Shown in pieces: positions 15,694 through 26,207 of a stretch of 37,200 bases of DNA (positions within the stretch are counted from its first letter, which is position 1; the number at the start of each line of letters is the position of its first letter). Origin of the DNA: an uncultured Scytonema sp. Lineage in GTDB: Bacteria; Cyanobacteriota; Cyanobacteriia; Cyanobacteriales; Nostocaceae. The DNA lies in contig CALMVQ010000352.1 in the NCBI GenBank assembly GCA_937873135.1, positions 1 to 37,200 of the forward strand, written 5' to 3'. A model generated the notes under the pieces. The model saw only the letters and a program-made list of their open reading frames with translations. It was not told the DNA's origin and ran no database searches. The position numbers and the translations under genes are program-made.

Positions 15694-16806
15694 TTATTTC
15701 TTTACAGCAACACCATTAGCAGCAGTTGGTGCTGAGCCACCAATAAGGCGTTGGATTTCGTCTGGTTTAGAAGTCTTGGACATTGCGGATTCAAAAGAGA
15801 TTGTTCCGTTTTTGTAATAATCTGCTAAAACTTTCTCTAAAGTTTGCATACCCAATTTGCCACCTGTTTGGATAGCCGAGTAAATTTGTGCTGTTTTTCC
15901 TTCCCGAATCAAGTTGGAAATAGCAGGAGTAACAATCATAATTTCTTGTGCCATTATTCGACCAAACTCACCCGGCTTGGGATTTTTTTTGGGAACCAAA
16001 GTTTGGCTGAATACTGCCACTAGGGAGTTAGACAACTGTACTCGCACTTGGGTTTGTCTTTCATGAGGAAAAACGTCGATAATCCGGTCAACTGTCTGTG
16101 CTGCGGAACTAGTATGTAAGGTACCGAATACCAAGTGTCCTGTTTCTGCGGCAGAAATAGCCAAGGAAATTGTTTCTAAGTCGCGCATTTCCCCCACTAA
16201 AATAATATCTGGATCTTCCCGTAGAGCTGCTTTCAAGGCATTGGCAAAGCTTTTCGTATCTTCATTCAGTTGCCGTTGATGAACTAAGCTTTTAATTGGT
16301 TCGTAAACAAATTCAATAGGGTCTTCTACTGTCAAAATATGTTCTGCCCTAGTGCGGTTAATTAAATCAATCATTGCGGCTAGGGTCGTTGTCTTACCAG
16401 AACCTGTTGGCCCTGTCACTAGAATTAGTCCTCTAGGTTTATGTGACATTTCCTTGACAACATCTGGCAAACCTAATTTTTCAAAATTAGGAATTTTGGA
16501 ACTTAATGCCCGCAAGCAGGCGGCGTAAGCACCACGTTCTTTATAGACATTGACGCGGAAACGAGCCAATCCCTTAACACCGTAGGAACAATCTAACTCC
16601 CAATTTTGCTCTAAGTTTTTACGTTGGGAGTTATTGAGCATACTAAAAATTAACCTTTGGCATTGATCTGCACTCAACGCCTCTTCTCCAATAGGAGTAA
16701 GTTTGCCACTGATACGAAAGTAGGGAGGCAAGCCTGCTGATAAGTGCAGATCGGAACCTCCCTTTTCAATCAATTGCTCCATTAAATCTTCAATCATTAA
16801 ATCCAT
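15694..16806 (-). CDS. pilT: Twitching motility ATPase PilT
   Basis: A 370-aa retraction ATPase of the type IV pilus. Walker A is GPTGSGKTT (about 131-139). The Asp box is in ILTVEDPIEFVY, the Walker B region in DPDIILVGEMRD, and the His box in GHLVFGTLHTSSAAQT. The PilT signature near the C-terminus reads AISNLIREGK, where the consensus has AIRNLIRE, one substitution. The start at 16806 gives MDLMIEDLMEQLI; a second Met four codons on is possible. AAGGA lies 12 bases upstream. It sits between pilB and pilC in the same direction. Acts as a hexamer at the inner membrane. Confidence 0.97.
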   Translation of the reverse strand: MDLMIEDLMEQLIEKGGSDLHLSAGLPPYFRISGKLTPIGEEALSADQCQRLIFSMLNNSQRKNLEQNWELDCSYGVKGLARFRVNVYKERGAYAACLRALSSKIPNFEKLGLPDVVKEMSHKPRGLILVTGPTGSGKTTTLAAMIDLINRTRAEHILTVEDPIEFVYEPIKSLVHQRQLNEDTKSFANALKAALREDPDIILVGEMRDLETISLAISAAETGHLVFGTLHTSSAAQTVDRIIDVFPHERQTQVRVQLSNSLVAVFSQTLVPKKNPKPGEFGRIMAQEIMIVTPAISNLIREGKTAQIYSAIQTGGKLGMQTLEKVLADYYKNGTISFESAMSKTSKPDEIQRLIGGSAPTAANGVAVKK

Positions 16807-16861
16807 ATTTATTATTTGTCCTTTATTATTTATCTTTTGTCTTGACCAATGACCAATGTAC

Positions 16862-16910
16862 GGGCGGGTTTTACTATTCCACAGGCGGAATTTGACAATT
16901 AAATCCGCCC
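16862..16910. repeat. GGGCGGGTTT inverted repeat between pilB and pilT
   Basis: GGGCGGGTTT (16862-16871) pairs with AAATCCGCCC (16901-16910) through nine pairs and one G-T wobble, around a 29-nt loop. It starts 8 bp past the pilB stop and lies in the pilB-pilT gap, so it may attenuate or stabilise the operon transcript. Just to the right in minus-strand sense are two TGACCAA heptamers (16842-16857 region). Confidence 0.65.
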
Positions 16911-16917
16911 CTACTGA

Positions 16918-18954
16918 CTAATCTTGAAACCTTGGTGTCATGCAGTAGGGACAATCTAGCCATTCTGGTTTTAATTCAGCTTGACAAGTCCGGCAGGTAA
17001 GACCGCTCTTGCGTTTGGCTTTTAACTCTGCTTCCAAACCTGTATCGGTGAACGTTACCCGTTCTACTTCTTCTAAGGTGGTGTCGCCTTGACGCACTAA
17101 ATCTATGCTGTAAGCCAATAAGGTTTTCATCCCCTCTTCTACGGCTACTTCTTTAATGCGTTCTGTTGGCGCTTCTTCGGTAATTAGGGTTTGTAAGCGT
17201 TCGGTGATTCGCATAACTTCATAAACACCACAACGTCCCTTGTAACCAACGCCATTACACTTAGGGCAAAGCTGGTTATTCGCTTTGGCTTGTTGAATTT
17301 CCTCTAAACTAAGAGCGTTGGCTTTGTAGAAGGTGACTCCAACTTCAAGGGAAGCTGATAAACCATAGCGAGCTAGCTCTTCTGGGGTAGGAGTGTAGGC
17401 AACGCGACAAGTAGAACAAACACGTCGCACCAGACGTTGTGCTAACACACCAATCAGAGAACTGGAAATCATGAAAGCCTCAATGTCCATTTCTCCCAAA
17501 CGAGCGATCGCGCCTGGGGCATCATTGGTATGCAAAGTTGTTAATACTAAGTGACCGGTTAAGGCTGCTTCAATGGCTGTTTTTGCTGTTTCCTTGTCTC
17601 GTGTCTCACCGACTAAAAGCACATCCGGATCTTGCCGCAAGAATGCCCGCAAAGCTGTAGAAAAATCCAGCCCTTTTTCTCGAATCACTTGCACTTGAGT
17701 AATCCCTGGTAAGCTGTACTCGATTGGATCTTCTACCGTACTGATATTAATTCCTGGAGAGTTCCGTTCTGCTAAAGCAGAATACAAAGATGTCGTTTTA
17801 CCAGAACCAGTTGGTCCTGTTACCAGAATCAAACCAAATGGACGAGACACCATTTCTTGGACAATTTGTAAAGTCTCTGGGTCGGTAATTAACTTATCCA
17901 ATCCCAACTGGGTTGTAGAGTTATCTAAAATTCGCAGTACCACCTTTTCCCCGTAGCGACTGGGTAAGGTACTAACGCGAAAGTCTACTTTACGTCCCTC
18001 AAATAATCGTCTGATACGTCCGTCTTGCGGTAAACGCCGTTCGGCAATATCTAGGTTGGAGATAATTTTAAATCGAGCTGTAACGGCAGGGATAATTTTT
18101 TTAGGTAAAGGGTCAAAAGCCTCACGTAGCACCCCATCCTTACGAAAGCGAATACGTAAGTTTTCTTCTTGCGGTTCAATATGAATGTCAGAAACTCCTT
18201 CATGCAATGCTTTCGCAAGAATTCTATTCACTAGATTGATCACCGGAGCATCTTCAGCACTCTTCATCGCCGCACCCAAGTCAGCATCAGAGTCTTCGGG
18301 TGCTTCGTCTACATTAACGTTAAGATTTTCTATATTTTCTAAATCTTGATTAATATCTGTAAACTTTTGTTGGTCTATCTGCTTTTGCCGAACAACGAGT
18401 TCATTCAAGTAGCGGTTGATGAGCTGCTGGTAGTCTTCTTGAGTAATGACCATGCGCTGCAATGCCAAACCTTGTGGGCGCAAGATGCGATTGAGGTCAT
18501 CCGATGCCTCAAGATTATCCGGCTCGACCATCGCCACTAATACTGAAGGCGGGTTTTGGTCTTCATTTTTCAACAATGGCACCAACTGATGGCGACGACA
18601 GATATCCACTGGGATTAAGGTGTCAATCAGATGATCTACAGTACTATTACCAATTTGGTTGACTTGTGGATCGAGGAATTCAACACCGTGAAGTATTTTG
18701 AGTTCAAATAGCTGTTGTTGTTTGTATTGCCTAAGTAACTCTGGAGATAGTTGTCGTCCTGAGATTGCTTCCAAGACGGACGTTAGGGGAGTGCCAACCT
18801 TGCGGCTTTCAATTATCGCCTGCTTCATCTGTTCGCTATTGACATAGCCAGATTGCACAAGTTTGTTGCCGAAGGGTGAAAACTCTGTTCTAGTTGTGAG
18901 AGCAGTACTACGCTTTTGTGGTGAGGAGTAAGTCATATATTGAGCAATGAGCAC
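16918..18954 (-). CDS. pilB: Type IV pilus extension ATPase PilB (GspE/PulE family)
   Basis: A 678-aa pilus assembly ATPase. The N-terminal T2SSE-N region is at about 25-180, the ATPase core at about 240-610. Walker A is GPTGSGKTTS, followed by ISTVEDPIEYSLPG, DPDVLLVGETRD and GHLVLTTLHTNDAPGA. The tetracysteine zinc site is CSTC...CPKC. A further C-terminal zinc ribbon CRTC...CPYC closes the protein; it is an accessory piece on top of the usual PilB zinc site. The open frame starts with GTG at 18954, preceded by AGAGG at good distance; the conserved start may instead be MTYSSPQKR at 18936 (ATG), which has no such site. First gene of pilB-pilT-pilC. Confidence 0.96.
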   Translation of the reverse strand: MLIAQYMTYSSPQKRSTALTTRTEFSPFGNKLVQSGYVNSEQMKQAIIESRKVGTPLTSVLEAISGRQLSPELLRQYKQQQLFELKILHGVEFLDPQVNQIGNSTVDHLIDTLIPVDICRRHQLVPLLKNEDQNPPSVLVAMVEPDNLEASDDLNRILRPQGLALQRMVITQEDYQQLINRYLNELVVRQKQIDQQKFTDINQDLENIENLNVNVDEAPEDSDADLGAAMKSAEDAPVINLVNRILAKALHEGVSDIHIEPQEENLRIRFRKDGVLREAFDPLPKKIIPAVTARFKIISNLDIAERRLPQDGRIRRLFEGRKVDFRVSTLPSRYGEKVVLRILDNSTTQLGLDKLITDPETLQIVQEMVSRPFGLILVTGPTGSGKTTSLYSALAERNSPGINISTVEDPIEYSLPGITQVQVIREKGLDFSTALRAFLRQDPDVLLVGETRDKETAKTAIEAALTGHLVLTTLHTNDAPGAIARLGEMDIEAFMISSSLIGVLAQRLVRRVCSTCRVAYTPTPEELARYGLSASLEVGVTFYKANALSLEEIQQAKANNQLCPKCNGVGYKGRCGVYEVMRITERLQTLITEEAPTERIKEVAVEEGMKTLLAYSIDLVRQGDTTLEEVERVTFTDTGLEAELKAKRKSGLTCRTCQAELKPEWLDCPYCMTPRFQD

Positions 18955-19409
18955 CGGAAACCTCTGATTAGAGTATTCCCAAACTCTGCGACATAACTAC
19001 CATATACAAAGGAGAAAGTCAGGTTTCATCCTCTCTTCTACTCAAATACGGGAAGCCACCCTTAGGCCATATACGCTAACGCGCTCAGCATTTGTCACAA
19101 TAGAGGACGGTGACATCACTTCCACAGGAAATGCTGGCAACAAAACATGCCTTGATTGCCAGCTTATTAACGTCAGTAAAGCAAGAAGCCCGATCTGCAA
19201 AACGCCCTCCCTTGTGATGCTCGTGCCTTGTTGCTATCGCAGTCTTCATAAGGGTTTGCCATTGTAGGGGCTGTCTCACCACAGTGAGGAAAATAGGTAA
19301 ACAGAACATTTAATCCTGTCTTGCCAACGCTAATTGTCGTGTAGATTTAACAGCTGAAAGATATGGCGATAAACTGCTGTATACAGCATCGTCACAAGAC
19401 GAGAACATA
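18955..19409. other. Intergenic region between divergent pilB and grpE
   Basis: About 455 bp that must hold both the pilB and grpE promoters. I see no CIRCE element and no clear sigma-70 or heat-shock consensus. A minor hairpin CTCAC/GTGAG is at 19275-19288. The ORFs crossing this stretch on the minus strand look like chance frames. Confidence 0.5.
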
Positions 19410-20159
19410 ATGATGGAAGAAAATAACACGATTGACAACACAAGCCAACAATCAGGTGAACAAACAGAGGTAAAGCAAGCAATGATGAGCGACTCTCCAG
19501 CCGAAAATAACTCTAATGAATTGGAGCAAGAGGTTACAGAACTTGTGGGACAGCAGACTAATGTATCCGGAGCTACAAATCCGCTCAATATAGAAGAAAA
19601 AGCAGCGAGTGAAAACACGACTGTTGACACCACTGCATCAACAATAGGAATCACTCAACAAATCGATTCTTTGAAAGCGCAAGTAGAAGATCGCAACATT
19701 CAATATATGAGAATTGCGGCAGATTTTGAAAATTACCGCAAAAGAACTCAAAAAGAAAAAGAAGAATTAGAACAGCAGGTAAAGCGGAACACGATTAATG
19801 AATTGCTGCCAATAGTTGACAATTTTGAGCGGGCGCGAGCACAACTTAAACCTCAAACTGATGGGGAGATGTCGATTCATAAAAGTTATCAGGGCGTTTA
19901 CAAGCAAATGGTAGACAGCCTTAAGCGTTTGGGTGTATCACCAATGCGCCCTGAAAATCAACCATTCGATCCCAACCTGCACGAAGCAGTAATGCGCGAA
20001 CCTACGGATGAATATCCTGAGGGAACAGTGTTAGAAGAGTTAGTACGCGGATATAACTTGGGCGATCGCGTGCTGCGTCATGCAATGGTCAAAGTAGCTG
20101 CTCCGAAGGAGGATACACTACCTTCAGAGGAAAATCAGTCTAGTCCAGCCAACAGTTAA
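19410..20159 (+). CDS. grpE: Nucleotide exchange factor GrpE
   Basis: A 249-aa GrpE, nucleotide exchange factor for DnaK. The first about 85 residues are acidic, Asn/Gln/Thr rich and probably disordered, longer than in E. coli GrpE (197 aa). The coiled-coil dimer helix follows (about 85-140, including [20 protein letters not shown]). The beta domain ends with [20 protein letters not shown], the family signature. Two adjacent ATGs (19410 and 19413) are possible starts. The gene is followed by dnaK after 327 bp of hairpin-rich leader, in the same direction. Confidence 0.97.
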   Translation: MMEENNTIDNTSQQSGEQTEVKQAMMSDSPAENNSNELEQEVTELVGQQTNVSGATNPLNIEEKAASENTTVDTTASTIGITQQIDSLKAQVEDRNIQYMRIAADFENYRKRTQKEKEELEQQVKRNTINELLPIVDNFERARAQLKPQTDGEMSIHKSYQGVYKQMVDSLKRLGVSPMRPENQPFDPNLHEAVMREPTDEYPEGTVLEELVRGYNLGDRVLRHAMVKVAAPKEDTLPSEENQSSPANS

Positions 20160-20290
20160 AAAAGTATCAGCTGTTTTCCTCTGTTGGTTGCTGTTGGTTG
20201 ATGAGTCAAGTCCAAGGGGCGCTTTGAAACCCGCCTTAGGAACTGGCGATTTTGTCAGGTGTTCTTTGAGGCACGGGCGTTACAAGGGTG

Positions 20291-20311
20291 GGTTGTTCGG
20301 ACAGAACAACC
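20291..20311. terminator. Hairpin downstream of grpE
   Basis: Perfect 8-bp arms GGTTGTTC (20291-20298) and GAACAACC (20304-20311) with loop GGACA. It lies 131 bp after the grpE stop. No T-run follows, so it could be a processing or stability element rather than a terminator. Confidence 0.5.
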
Positions 20312-20327
20312 ACCAACCATCAGCAAA

Positions 20328-20472
20328 TTACTGAGTGCTTTTGACCAAAAATACTATTCTTTGCTTGGGTGAGCATCGCGTATCTAAATGCAAAAAGGTA
20401 GTCCGCCAAACTTCACTCCTTGAAGTTTCAAGCCTTTCCAGGCTCAAATTACAAGGGAAAAGCACTCAGTAA
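20328..20472 (+). promoter_or_regulatory. dnaK leader enclosed by a 15-bp perfect inverted repeat
   Basis: TTACTGAGTGCTTTT (20328-20342) and AAAAGCACTCAGTAA (20458-20472) are exact reverse complements 115 nt apart. Inside, next to the right arm, are two hairpins: AAACTTCA-CTCCT-TGAAGTTT (20408-20428) and AGCCT-TTCC-AGGCT (20431-20444). The right arm ends 14 bp before the dnaK ATG. If transcribed this folds into a closed multi-branch structure at the translation start. A MITE-like insertion is the alternative; no clear target duplication supports it. Confidence 0.6.
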
Positions 20473-20486
20473 AAATACTTTTATTT

Positions 20487-22430
20487 ATGGGAAAAATTAT
20501 TGGCATCGACTTGGGTACTACCAATAGTTGCGTCGCGGTTCTCGAAGGTGGTCATCCGATTGTGATCGGCAATTCAGAAGGCGGACGAACCACTCCTAGT
20601 ATTGTCGGATTTGCTAAAGGGGGCGATCGCTTGGTTGGTCAACTCGCAAAGCGTCAAGGCGTTACTAATGCCGAGAACACAATCAACAGTATCAAGCGAT
20701 TTATAGGCCGTCGTTGGGATGAAACGATCACAGAACGCGATTGCGTACCCTATAACTGTGTCAAAGGAAGAGACGACACTGTTGATGTCAAAATCCGCGC
20801 ACGTAACTATACACCCCAAGAAATCTCCGCAATGATTCTGCAAAAACTGAAACAGGATGCGGAAAATTTCTTGGGTGAATCGGTTCAAAAGGCGGTGATT
20901 ACCGTACCTGCCTATTTCACAGATGCCCAAAGACAGGCGACCAAAGACGCTGGAATCATTGCCGGACTAGAAGTGCTGCGGATTGTCAACGAACCGACTG
21001 CAGCGGCTTTAGCCTTTGGATTGGACAAACAAGAACTTGAAGAGCTCATCCTCGTTTTTGACTTAGGAGGTGGTACCTTCGATGTCTCCATCCTACAACT
21101 TGGGGATGGAGTGTTTGAAGTGAAAGCAACTTCTGGCAACAACCACCTAGGTGGAGACGACTTTGATAATTGTATTGTGCGCTGGATGATAGAAGGCTTC
21201 CAGAGAAGTGAGAATATCGACCTCTCTCAAGACAAAATGGCTCTACAACGCTTGCGGGAAGCGGCAGAAAAGGCGAAGATCGAACTCTCCAGCTTGGTAA
21301 ATACTTCGATTAACTTACCATTTATCACCGCTGATGAAACTGGTCCCAAACATTTGGAAATAGAACTCAGCCGTGCCAAATTTGAAGAGCTGACAGGTTA
21401 CCTTATTGAAGCGACCATTGAACCGATGATTCAGGCGTTAAAAGACGCAGATCTCAAACCGCAAGATATGAATCGGATTATTTTGGTAGGTGGTTCCACC
21501 CGCATTCCTGCAGTTCAAAATGCCCTGGTCAAGTTTTTTCCAGGTAAAACTCCTGATCGCTCTGTCAACCCCGACGAAGCAGTCGCACTGGGAGCTGCCA
21601 TTCAAGCTGGAGTGCTTGGTGGTGAACTTGATAATCTTCTCCTACTGGATGTCACACCTTTATCACTAGGAATTGAAACCTTGGGAGAAGTCTTTACCAA
21701 AATCATCGAACGCAATACCACAATTCCTACCAGTAAGTCTCAAGTTTTTTCCACGGCAGCAGATGGGCAAACTTCGGTAGAAATTCACGTCCTCCAAGGT
21801 GAACGGGTCATGGCAAGAGATAATAAGAGTCTTGGTAAATTCTTACTGACAGGAATCCCCTCATCTCCCCGTGGAGTACCACAAATCGAAGTCTCTTTTG
21901 AAATCGATGTTAATGGCATCCTAAAAGTTGGGGCACAAGATAAAGGTACCGGCAAAGAGCAGAGCGTTTGTATTACCAACACAGGTGGTTTAAGTGCCCA
22001 AGACATAGAAAGGATGCGTCAAGAAGCTTTTGTTTTTGCGGAAGAAGACTTGAAGCGCAGAGAGTTTGCTGAACTTAAAAACCAGGCAGATAATCTTATA
22101 TATAGTTACGAATCGACCTTAAAGGATAATGGCAGTTTTATTACCGATTCCATGAAGGCTTTAGCAAATGAAAAACTCTTAAAACTCAAAGTAGCGATGG
22201 CTATTGAGCTAATCTCTGTAGAAGAATTCAAACAACACTTGGATAACTTCCAGCAAACTCTATTTGCCATTGGAACTGATGTCTACAACCGCGCGTCGGG
22301 CCGTGATGAAGTTGTTGATATCTCAGAACAGGGTGGCATAATTAGTGAAACCCTAACACCACAATCACCATTCAACTTTGATTTTGAAAACGATAGTACA
22401 GTCAAAGCTGATTACGAAGCGATAGAGTAA
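20487..22430 (+). CDS. dnaK: Hsp70 chaperone DnaK (DnaK1-like)
   Basis: A 647-aa Hsp70. The nucleotide-binding domain has [13 protein letters not shown] at the start, then [16 protein letters not shown] and [13 protein letters not shown]. The substrate-binding domain contains [23 protein letters not shown]. The lid is followed by a tail ending [19 protein letters not shown], not the EEVD-like tail of bulk DnaK. N-terminal details ([26 protein letters not shown] and [12 protein letters not shown]) diverge from the most conserved cyanobacterial DnaK2, and the place beside grpE fits the DnaK1 type; this subtype is inference. ATG at 20487 is certain by homology. It is preceded by a structured leader and followed by a hairpin. 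It works with GrpE and DnaJ encoded on either side. Confidence 0.97.
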   Translation: MGKIIGIDLGTTNSCVAVLEGGHPIVIGNSEGGRTTPSIVGFAKGGDRLVGQLAKRQGVTNAENTINSIKRFIGRRWDETITERDCVPYNCVKGRDDTVDVKIRARNYTPQEISAMILQKLKQDAENFLGESVQKAVITVPAYFTDAQRQATKDAGIIAGLEVLRIVNEPTAAALAFGLDKQELEELILVFDLGGGTFDVSILQLGDGVFEVKATSGNNHLGGDDFDNCIVRWMIEGFQRSENIDLSQDKMALQRLREAAEKAKIELSSLVNTSINLPFITADETGPKHLEIELSRAKFEELTGYLIEATIEPMIQALKDADLKPQDMNRIILVGGSTRIPAVQNALVKFFPGKTPDRSVNPDEAVALGAAIQAGVLGGELDNLLLLDVTPLSLGIETLGEVFTKIIERNTTIPTSKSQVFSTAADGQTSVEIHVLQGERVMARDNKSLGKFLLTGIPSSPRGVPQIEVSFEIDVNGILKVGAQDKGTGKEQSVCITNTGGLSAQDIERMRQEAFVFAEEDLKRREFAELKNQADNLIYSYESTLKDNGSFITDSMKALANEKLLKLKVAMAIELISVEEFKQHLDNFQQTLFAIGTDVYNRASGRDEVVDISEQGGIISETLTPQSPFNFDFENDSTVKADYEAIE

Positions 22431-22451
22431 GAAGAAAATAAGAGGTGGAAG

Positions 22452-22475
22452 GAGCAGGGCAGCTACACCCTGCTC
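22452..22475 (+). terminator. Hairpin downstream of dnaK
   Basis: GAGCAGGG (22452-22459) and CCCTGCTC (22468-22475) are perfect 8-bp arms with an 8-nt loop, 21 bp after the dnaK stop. Only TTAAA follows, so termination may be partial and allow readthrough to dnaJ. The rest of the 400-bp gap to dnaJ contains heptamer-like repeats (22770-22790) and no supported gene. Confidence 0.55.
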
Positions 22476-22746
22476 TTAAATCAACAAGGAAGTGATGACA
22501 ATTTGCTAGAGTGTAGAAGCGGATTCTTATGTGGTACATGTTGCAGTACAGATGCGAAAAAACACATTTGGGTGGTTTTCCACACCTAATGGTACGGCTA
22601 GCACCTCTGTTGATAGGCGGAGTTTTCCCCTACTGCGTAGCACAATTGTAAAAGAGACAGCCTCTGATGGTACTAGCTTTTTCCTTTTTATACGAGGAAA
22701 ACAGTTATTGCTGATGACTTATGGAAAAGGTAAAGGGTAAGATTAA

Positions 22747-24217
<1,471 letters not shown>

Positions 24218-24221
<4 letters not shown>

Positions 24222-25321
24222 CAGAGAATTTGCAGACAGCTACCGGGCAGTTGCTGGGAACGGTTCTAGCCGTGCAAGCAAACTATTATCGGGTGCAGGT
24301 GGATTTGGCAGACAAGGAGGACATGGAGGACAAGAAAGCAAATTCTACCTTGTCTCTCCCGAACCTCCTACTCTGTACTCGCAGAACACGGCTGAAGAAA
24401 ATCGGGCAACAAGTGATGGTGGGCGATCGCGTGGTAGTTGCAGAACCAGACTGGATTGGTGGAAGGGGGGCGATATCCGAAGTCCTTCCTCGTCAAAGTA
24501 AATTAAATCGTCCCGCGATCGCTAACGTTAACCAAATTCTGTTGCTATTCGCTGTTATGGACCCACCTTTGGAACCTTATCAACTGAGTCGCTTTCTCAT
24601 TAAGGCTGAGTCTACAGGTTTAAACGTCGTTTTATGCTTAAATAAAAGTGATTTAATTTCTCAACAAGAGCAGCACGAAATAAGTGATCGCCTGATGAAA
24701 TGGGGTTACCAGCCAATCTTTATCAGCGTGCGAGTTGGTATCAATATTGATAAATTAGCTAACCAGTTAAAAGATAATATTAGTGTAGTTGCTGGACCTT
24801 CGGGGGTTGGCAAGTCCAGTTTCATTAATGCGTTGATTCCCACAGCTAACTTACGAGTGGGAGAGGTTTCTGGAAAACTAGCAAGGGGTCGTCATACCAC
24901 CCGTCATGTAGAATTATTTGAATTGCCGAACGGCGGTTTGCTAGCAGATACTCCAGGATTTAATCAGCCCGATCTCGATAGCGATCCAGAAGATTTAGTG
25001 CATTCTTTTAAAGAAGCAAGGGAACGCTTAGCAGTTGCCAAGTGTCGCTTTAGCAATTGTCTCCATAAAGACGAACCGGGCTGTGTCGTTCGCGGAGACT
25101 GGGAACGTTATCTACATTACTTAGATTTTCTTGAGGAGGCGATCGCCCGTCAAAATCAGCTTCATCAGCAAGCCGATCCCGAATCGAATCTAAAGTTAAA
25201 AATTAAAGCACAAGGACAAAATCAGTACGAACCAAAGCTTGAAAGTAAAAAATATCGGCGCAGTTCCCGCAGAACTCAGTTGCAAGAGTTGCAAAATTTG
25301 TATAGGGACGAAGAATCCTAA
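24218..25321 (+). CDS. rsgA: Ribosome small subunit-dependent GTPase RsgA
   Basis: A 367-aa circularly permuted GTPase that checks maturation of the 30S decoding centre. Order: OB domain (about 1-90), then G4 NKSD (about 142), then G1 GPSGVGKSS (about 193), then G3 DTPGF (about 244), confirming the permutation. The C-terminal zinc knuckle is CRFSNCLHKDEPGC (about 275). The C-terminal tail of about 50 residues is basic and Gln rich. ATG at 24218 overlaps the TusA-like stop. In the OB domain a short charged insert, DKEDMEDKKANS (residues about 31-42), encoded by GGAGGACA-rich DNA, looks like low-complexity repeat sequence. A strong palindrome follows the stop by three bases. Confidence 0.97.
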
Positions 25322-25323
25322 GG

Positions 25324-25362
25324 ATCAGATTCCCGACTTCTTAAAGAAGTCGGGAATCTGAT
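25324..25362. terminator. 19-bp perfect palindrome between convergent rsgA and Uma2
   Basis: ATCAGATTCCCGACTTCTT (25324-25342) and AAGAAGTCGGGAATCTGAT (25344-25362) are exact reverse complements around a single A, in practice a 17-bp stem with loop TTAAA. It starts three bases after the rsgA stop and lies between convergent genes, so it probably ends transcription from both sides. The CCCGACTTCTT core is a dispersed palindrome type in filamentous cyanobacteria. Confidence 0.75.
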
Positions 25363-25400
25363 TGTTCACGATGATCTAGGTTTGCTATGGACAAAAATAT

Positions 25401-25946
25401 TCACCAAATTTCCGTTAAATCCAAAACAAAACCTGGTAAAAGATCCTCTCCCGATAAAGTTTGTGGATTTTGTAAAATTTCAACTTCTCGATTGGAACGA
25501 TAAATTTCCACCTGCTGCTCTTGCCGATTAATTAACCATCCCAGTTTTGCGCCATTATCCATATATTCCCTCATTTTGGCGTGGGTCTTTTCTGTAGAAT
25601 CACTAGGAGACATTAATTTAACCACAAAATCGGGACACAAAGGAGCAAATCTTTCTTTTTCGGCTGGAGTCAAAGTACTCCACCGTTCCATTTTCACCCA
25701 AGAAGCATCAGGTGAGCGCTCCGCACCGTTGGGAAGTGTGAAACCAGTAGAAGAGTCAAAGGATTTTCCTAGCTTGTTTTGGCGACTCCAAGCTCTTAAC
25801 TGATAAGTTAGATCGGCATTGCGATCACCAGTTTCACTTCCTGTAGGTGGCATAATAATTAATTCCCCTGTCGCTGTACGCTCAAATTTTAAGTCACGGT
25901 TATTTTGACAAAGCTGAAAAAATTGCTCGTCAGTTAAGTCAATATT
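25401..25946 (-). pseudogene. Uma2 family endonuclease gene lacking a start codon
   Basis: Uma2 (DUF820) proteins have a PD-(D/E)XK nuclease fold and are multi-copy in cyanobacteria; function is obscure. From the only ATG (25853) the frame gives 150 aa starting MPPTGSETGDRN, with the core PDFVVKLMSP and LGWLINRQEQQVEIYR, and ends normally in LLPGFVLDLTEIW. Upstream the same frame continues without ATG, GTG or TTG through the typical N-terminal sequence LTDEQFFQLCQNNRDLKFER to an in-frame TAA at 25947-25949. So the conserved first helix is still encoded but has lost its start. It could be made as a truncated 150-aa protein or from a rare ATT codon; decay is more likely. Confidence 0.75.
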
Positions 25947-26080
25947 TTAGCTAACCGTGTTCTCGCCTCCCATGCTCATTTGGTACTCCAAATCAGTTTG
26001 TTCAACTATAGCAATCCTATTAAAATAATATGGGAGAGTGAGAACCTCTACTATGAGCGCTATCCCAACGTCACATCTTT

Positions 26081-26108
26081 CTTTACAATCTTGAAACCCT
26101 TGTATAAT
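26081..26108 (+). promoter_or_regulatory. Possible rsmG promoter
   Basis: A perfect TATAAT (26103-26108) preceded at 15-16 bp by CTTTACA (26081-26087). It points toward rsmG, about 100 bp ahead. The -35 match and spacing are imperfect. Confidence 0.35.
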
Positions 26109-26207
26109 GAACATCTTGAGCGCTAAGGGATTCGGCATACTTGATAATAGAAATGCTTAGTGTTCTCGTGTTCAACTGTATAGTCCCAAATTGCAGTACT
26201 TTTACCT

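Noticed and set aside
19085-19654. Two minus-strand ORFs (74 and 114 aa) upstream of and inside grpE
   Set aside because: Composition is odd, no ribosome binding site, and the second is antisense to grpE.
20328-20472. CIRCE element for HrcA at dnaK
   Set aside because: Half-site-like GAGTGC and GCACTC are in reverse order and over 100 bp apart; CIRCE needs a 9-bp spacer.
22531-22740. 69-aa ORF between dnaK and dnaJ
   Set aside because: No recognisable pattern; surrounded by hairpin and heptamer repeats; likely chance.
25947-26138. 63-aa minus ORF upstream of the Uma2 remnant
   Set aside because: No family recognised and it ends directly at the stop that cuts the Uma2 frame; treated as junction DNA.
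25957-26168. IS or MITE between GTGTTCTCG direct repeats
   Set aside because: The interval has no terminal inverted repeats and the 9-mer match alone is weak.
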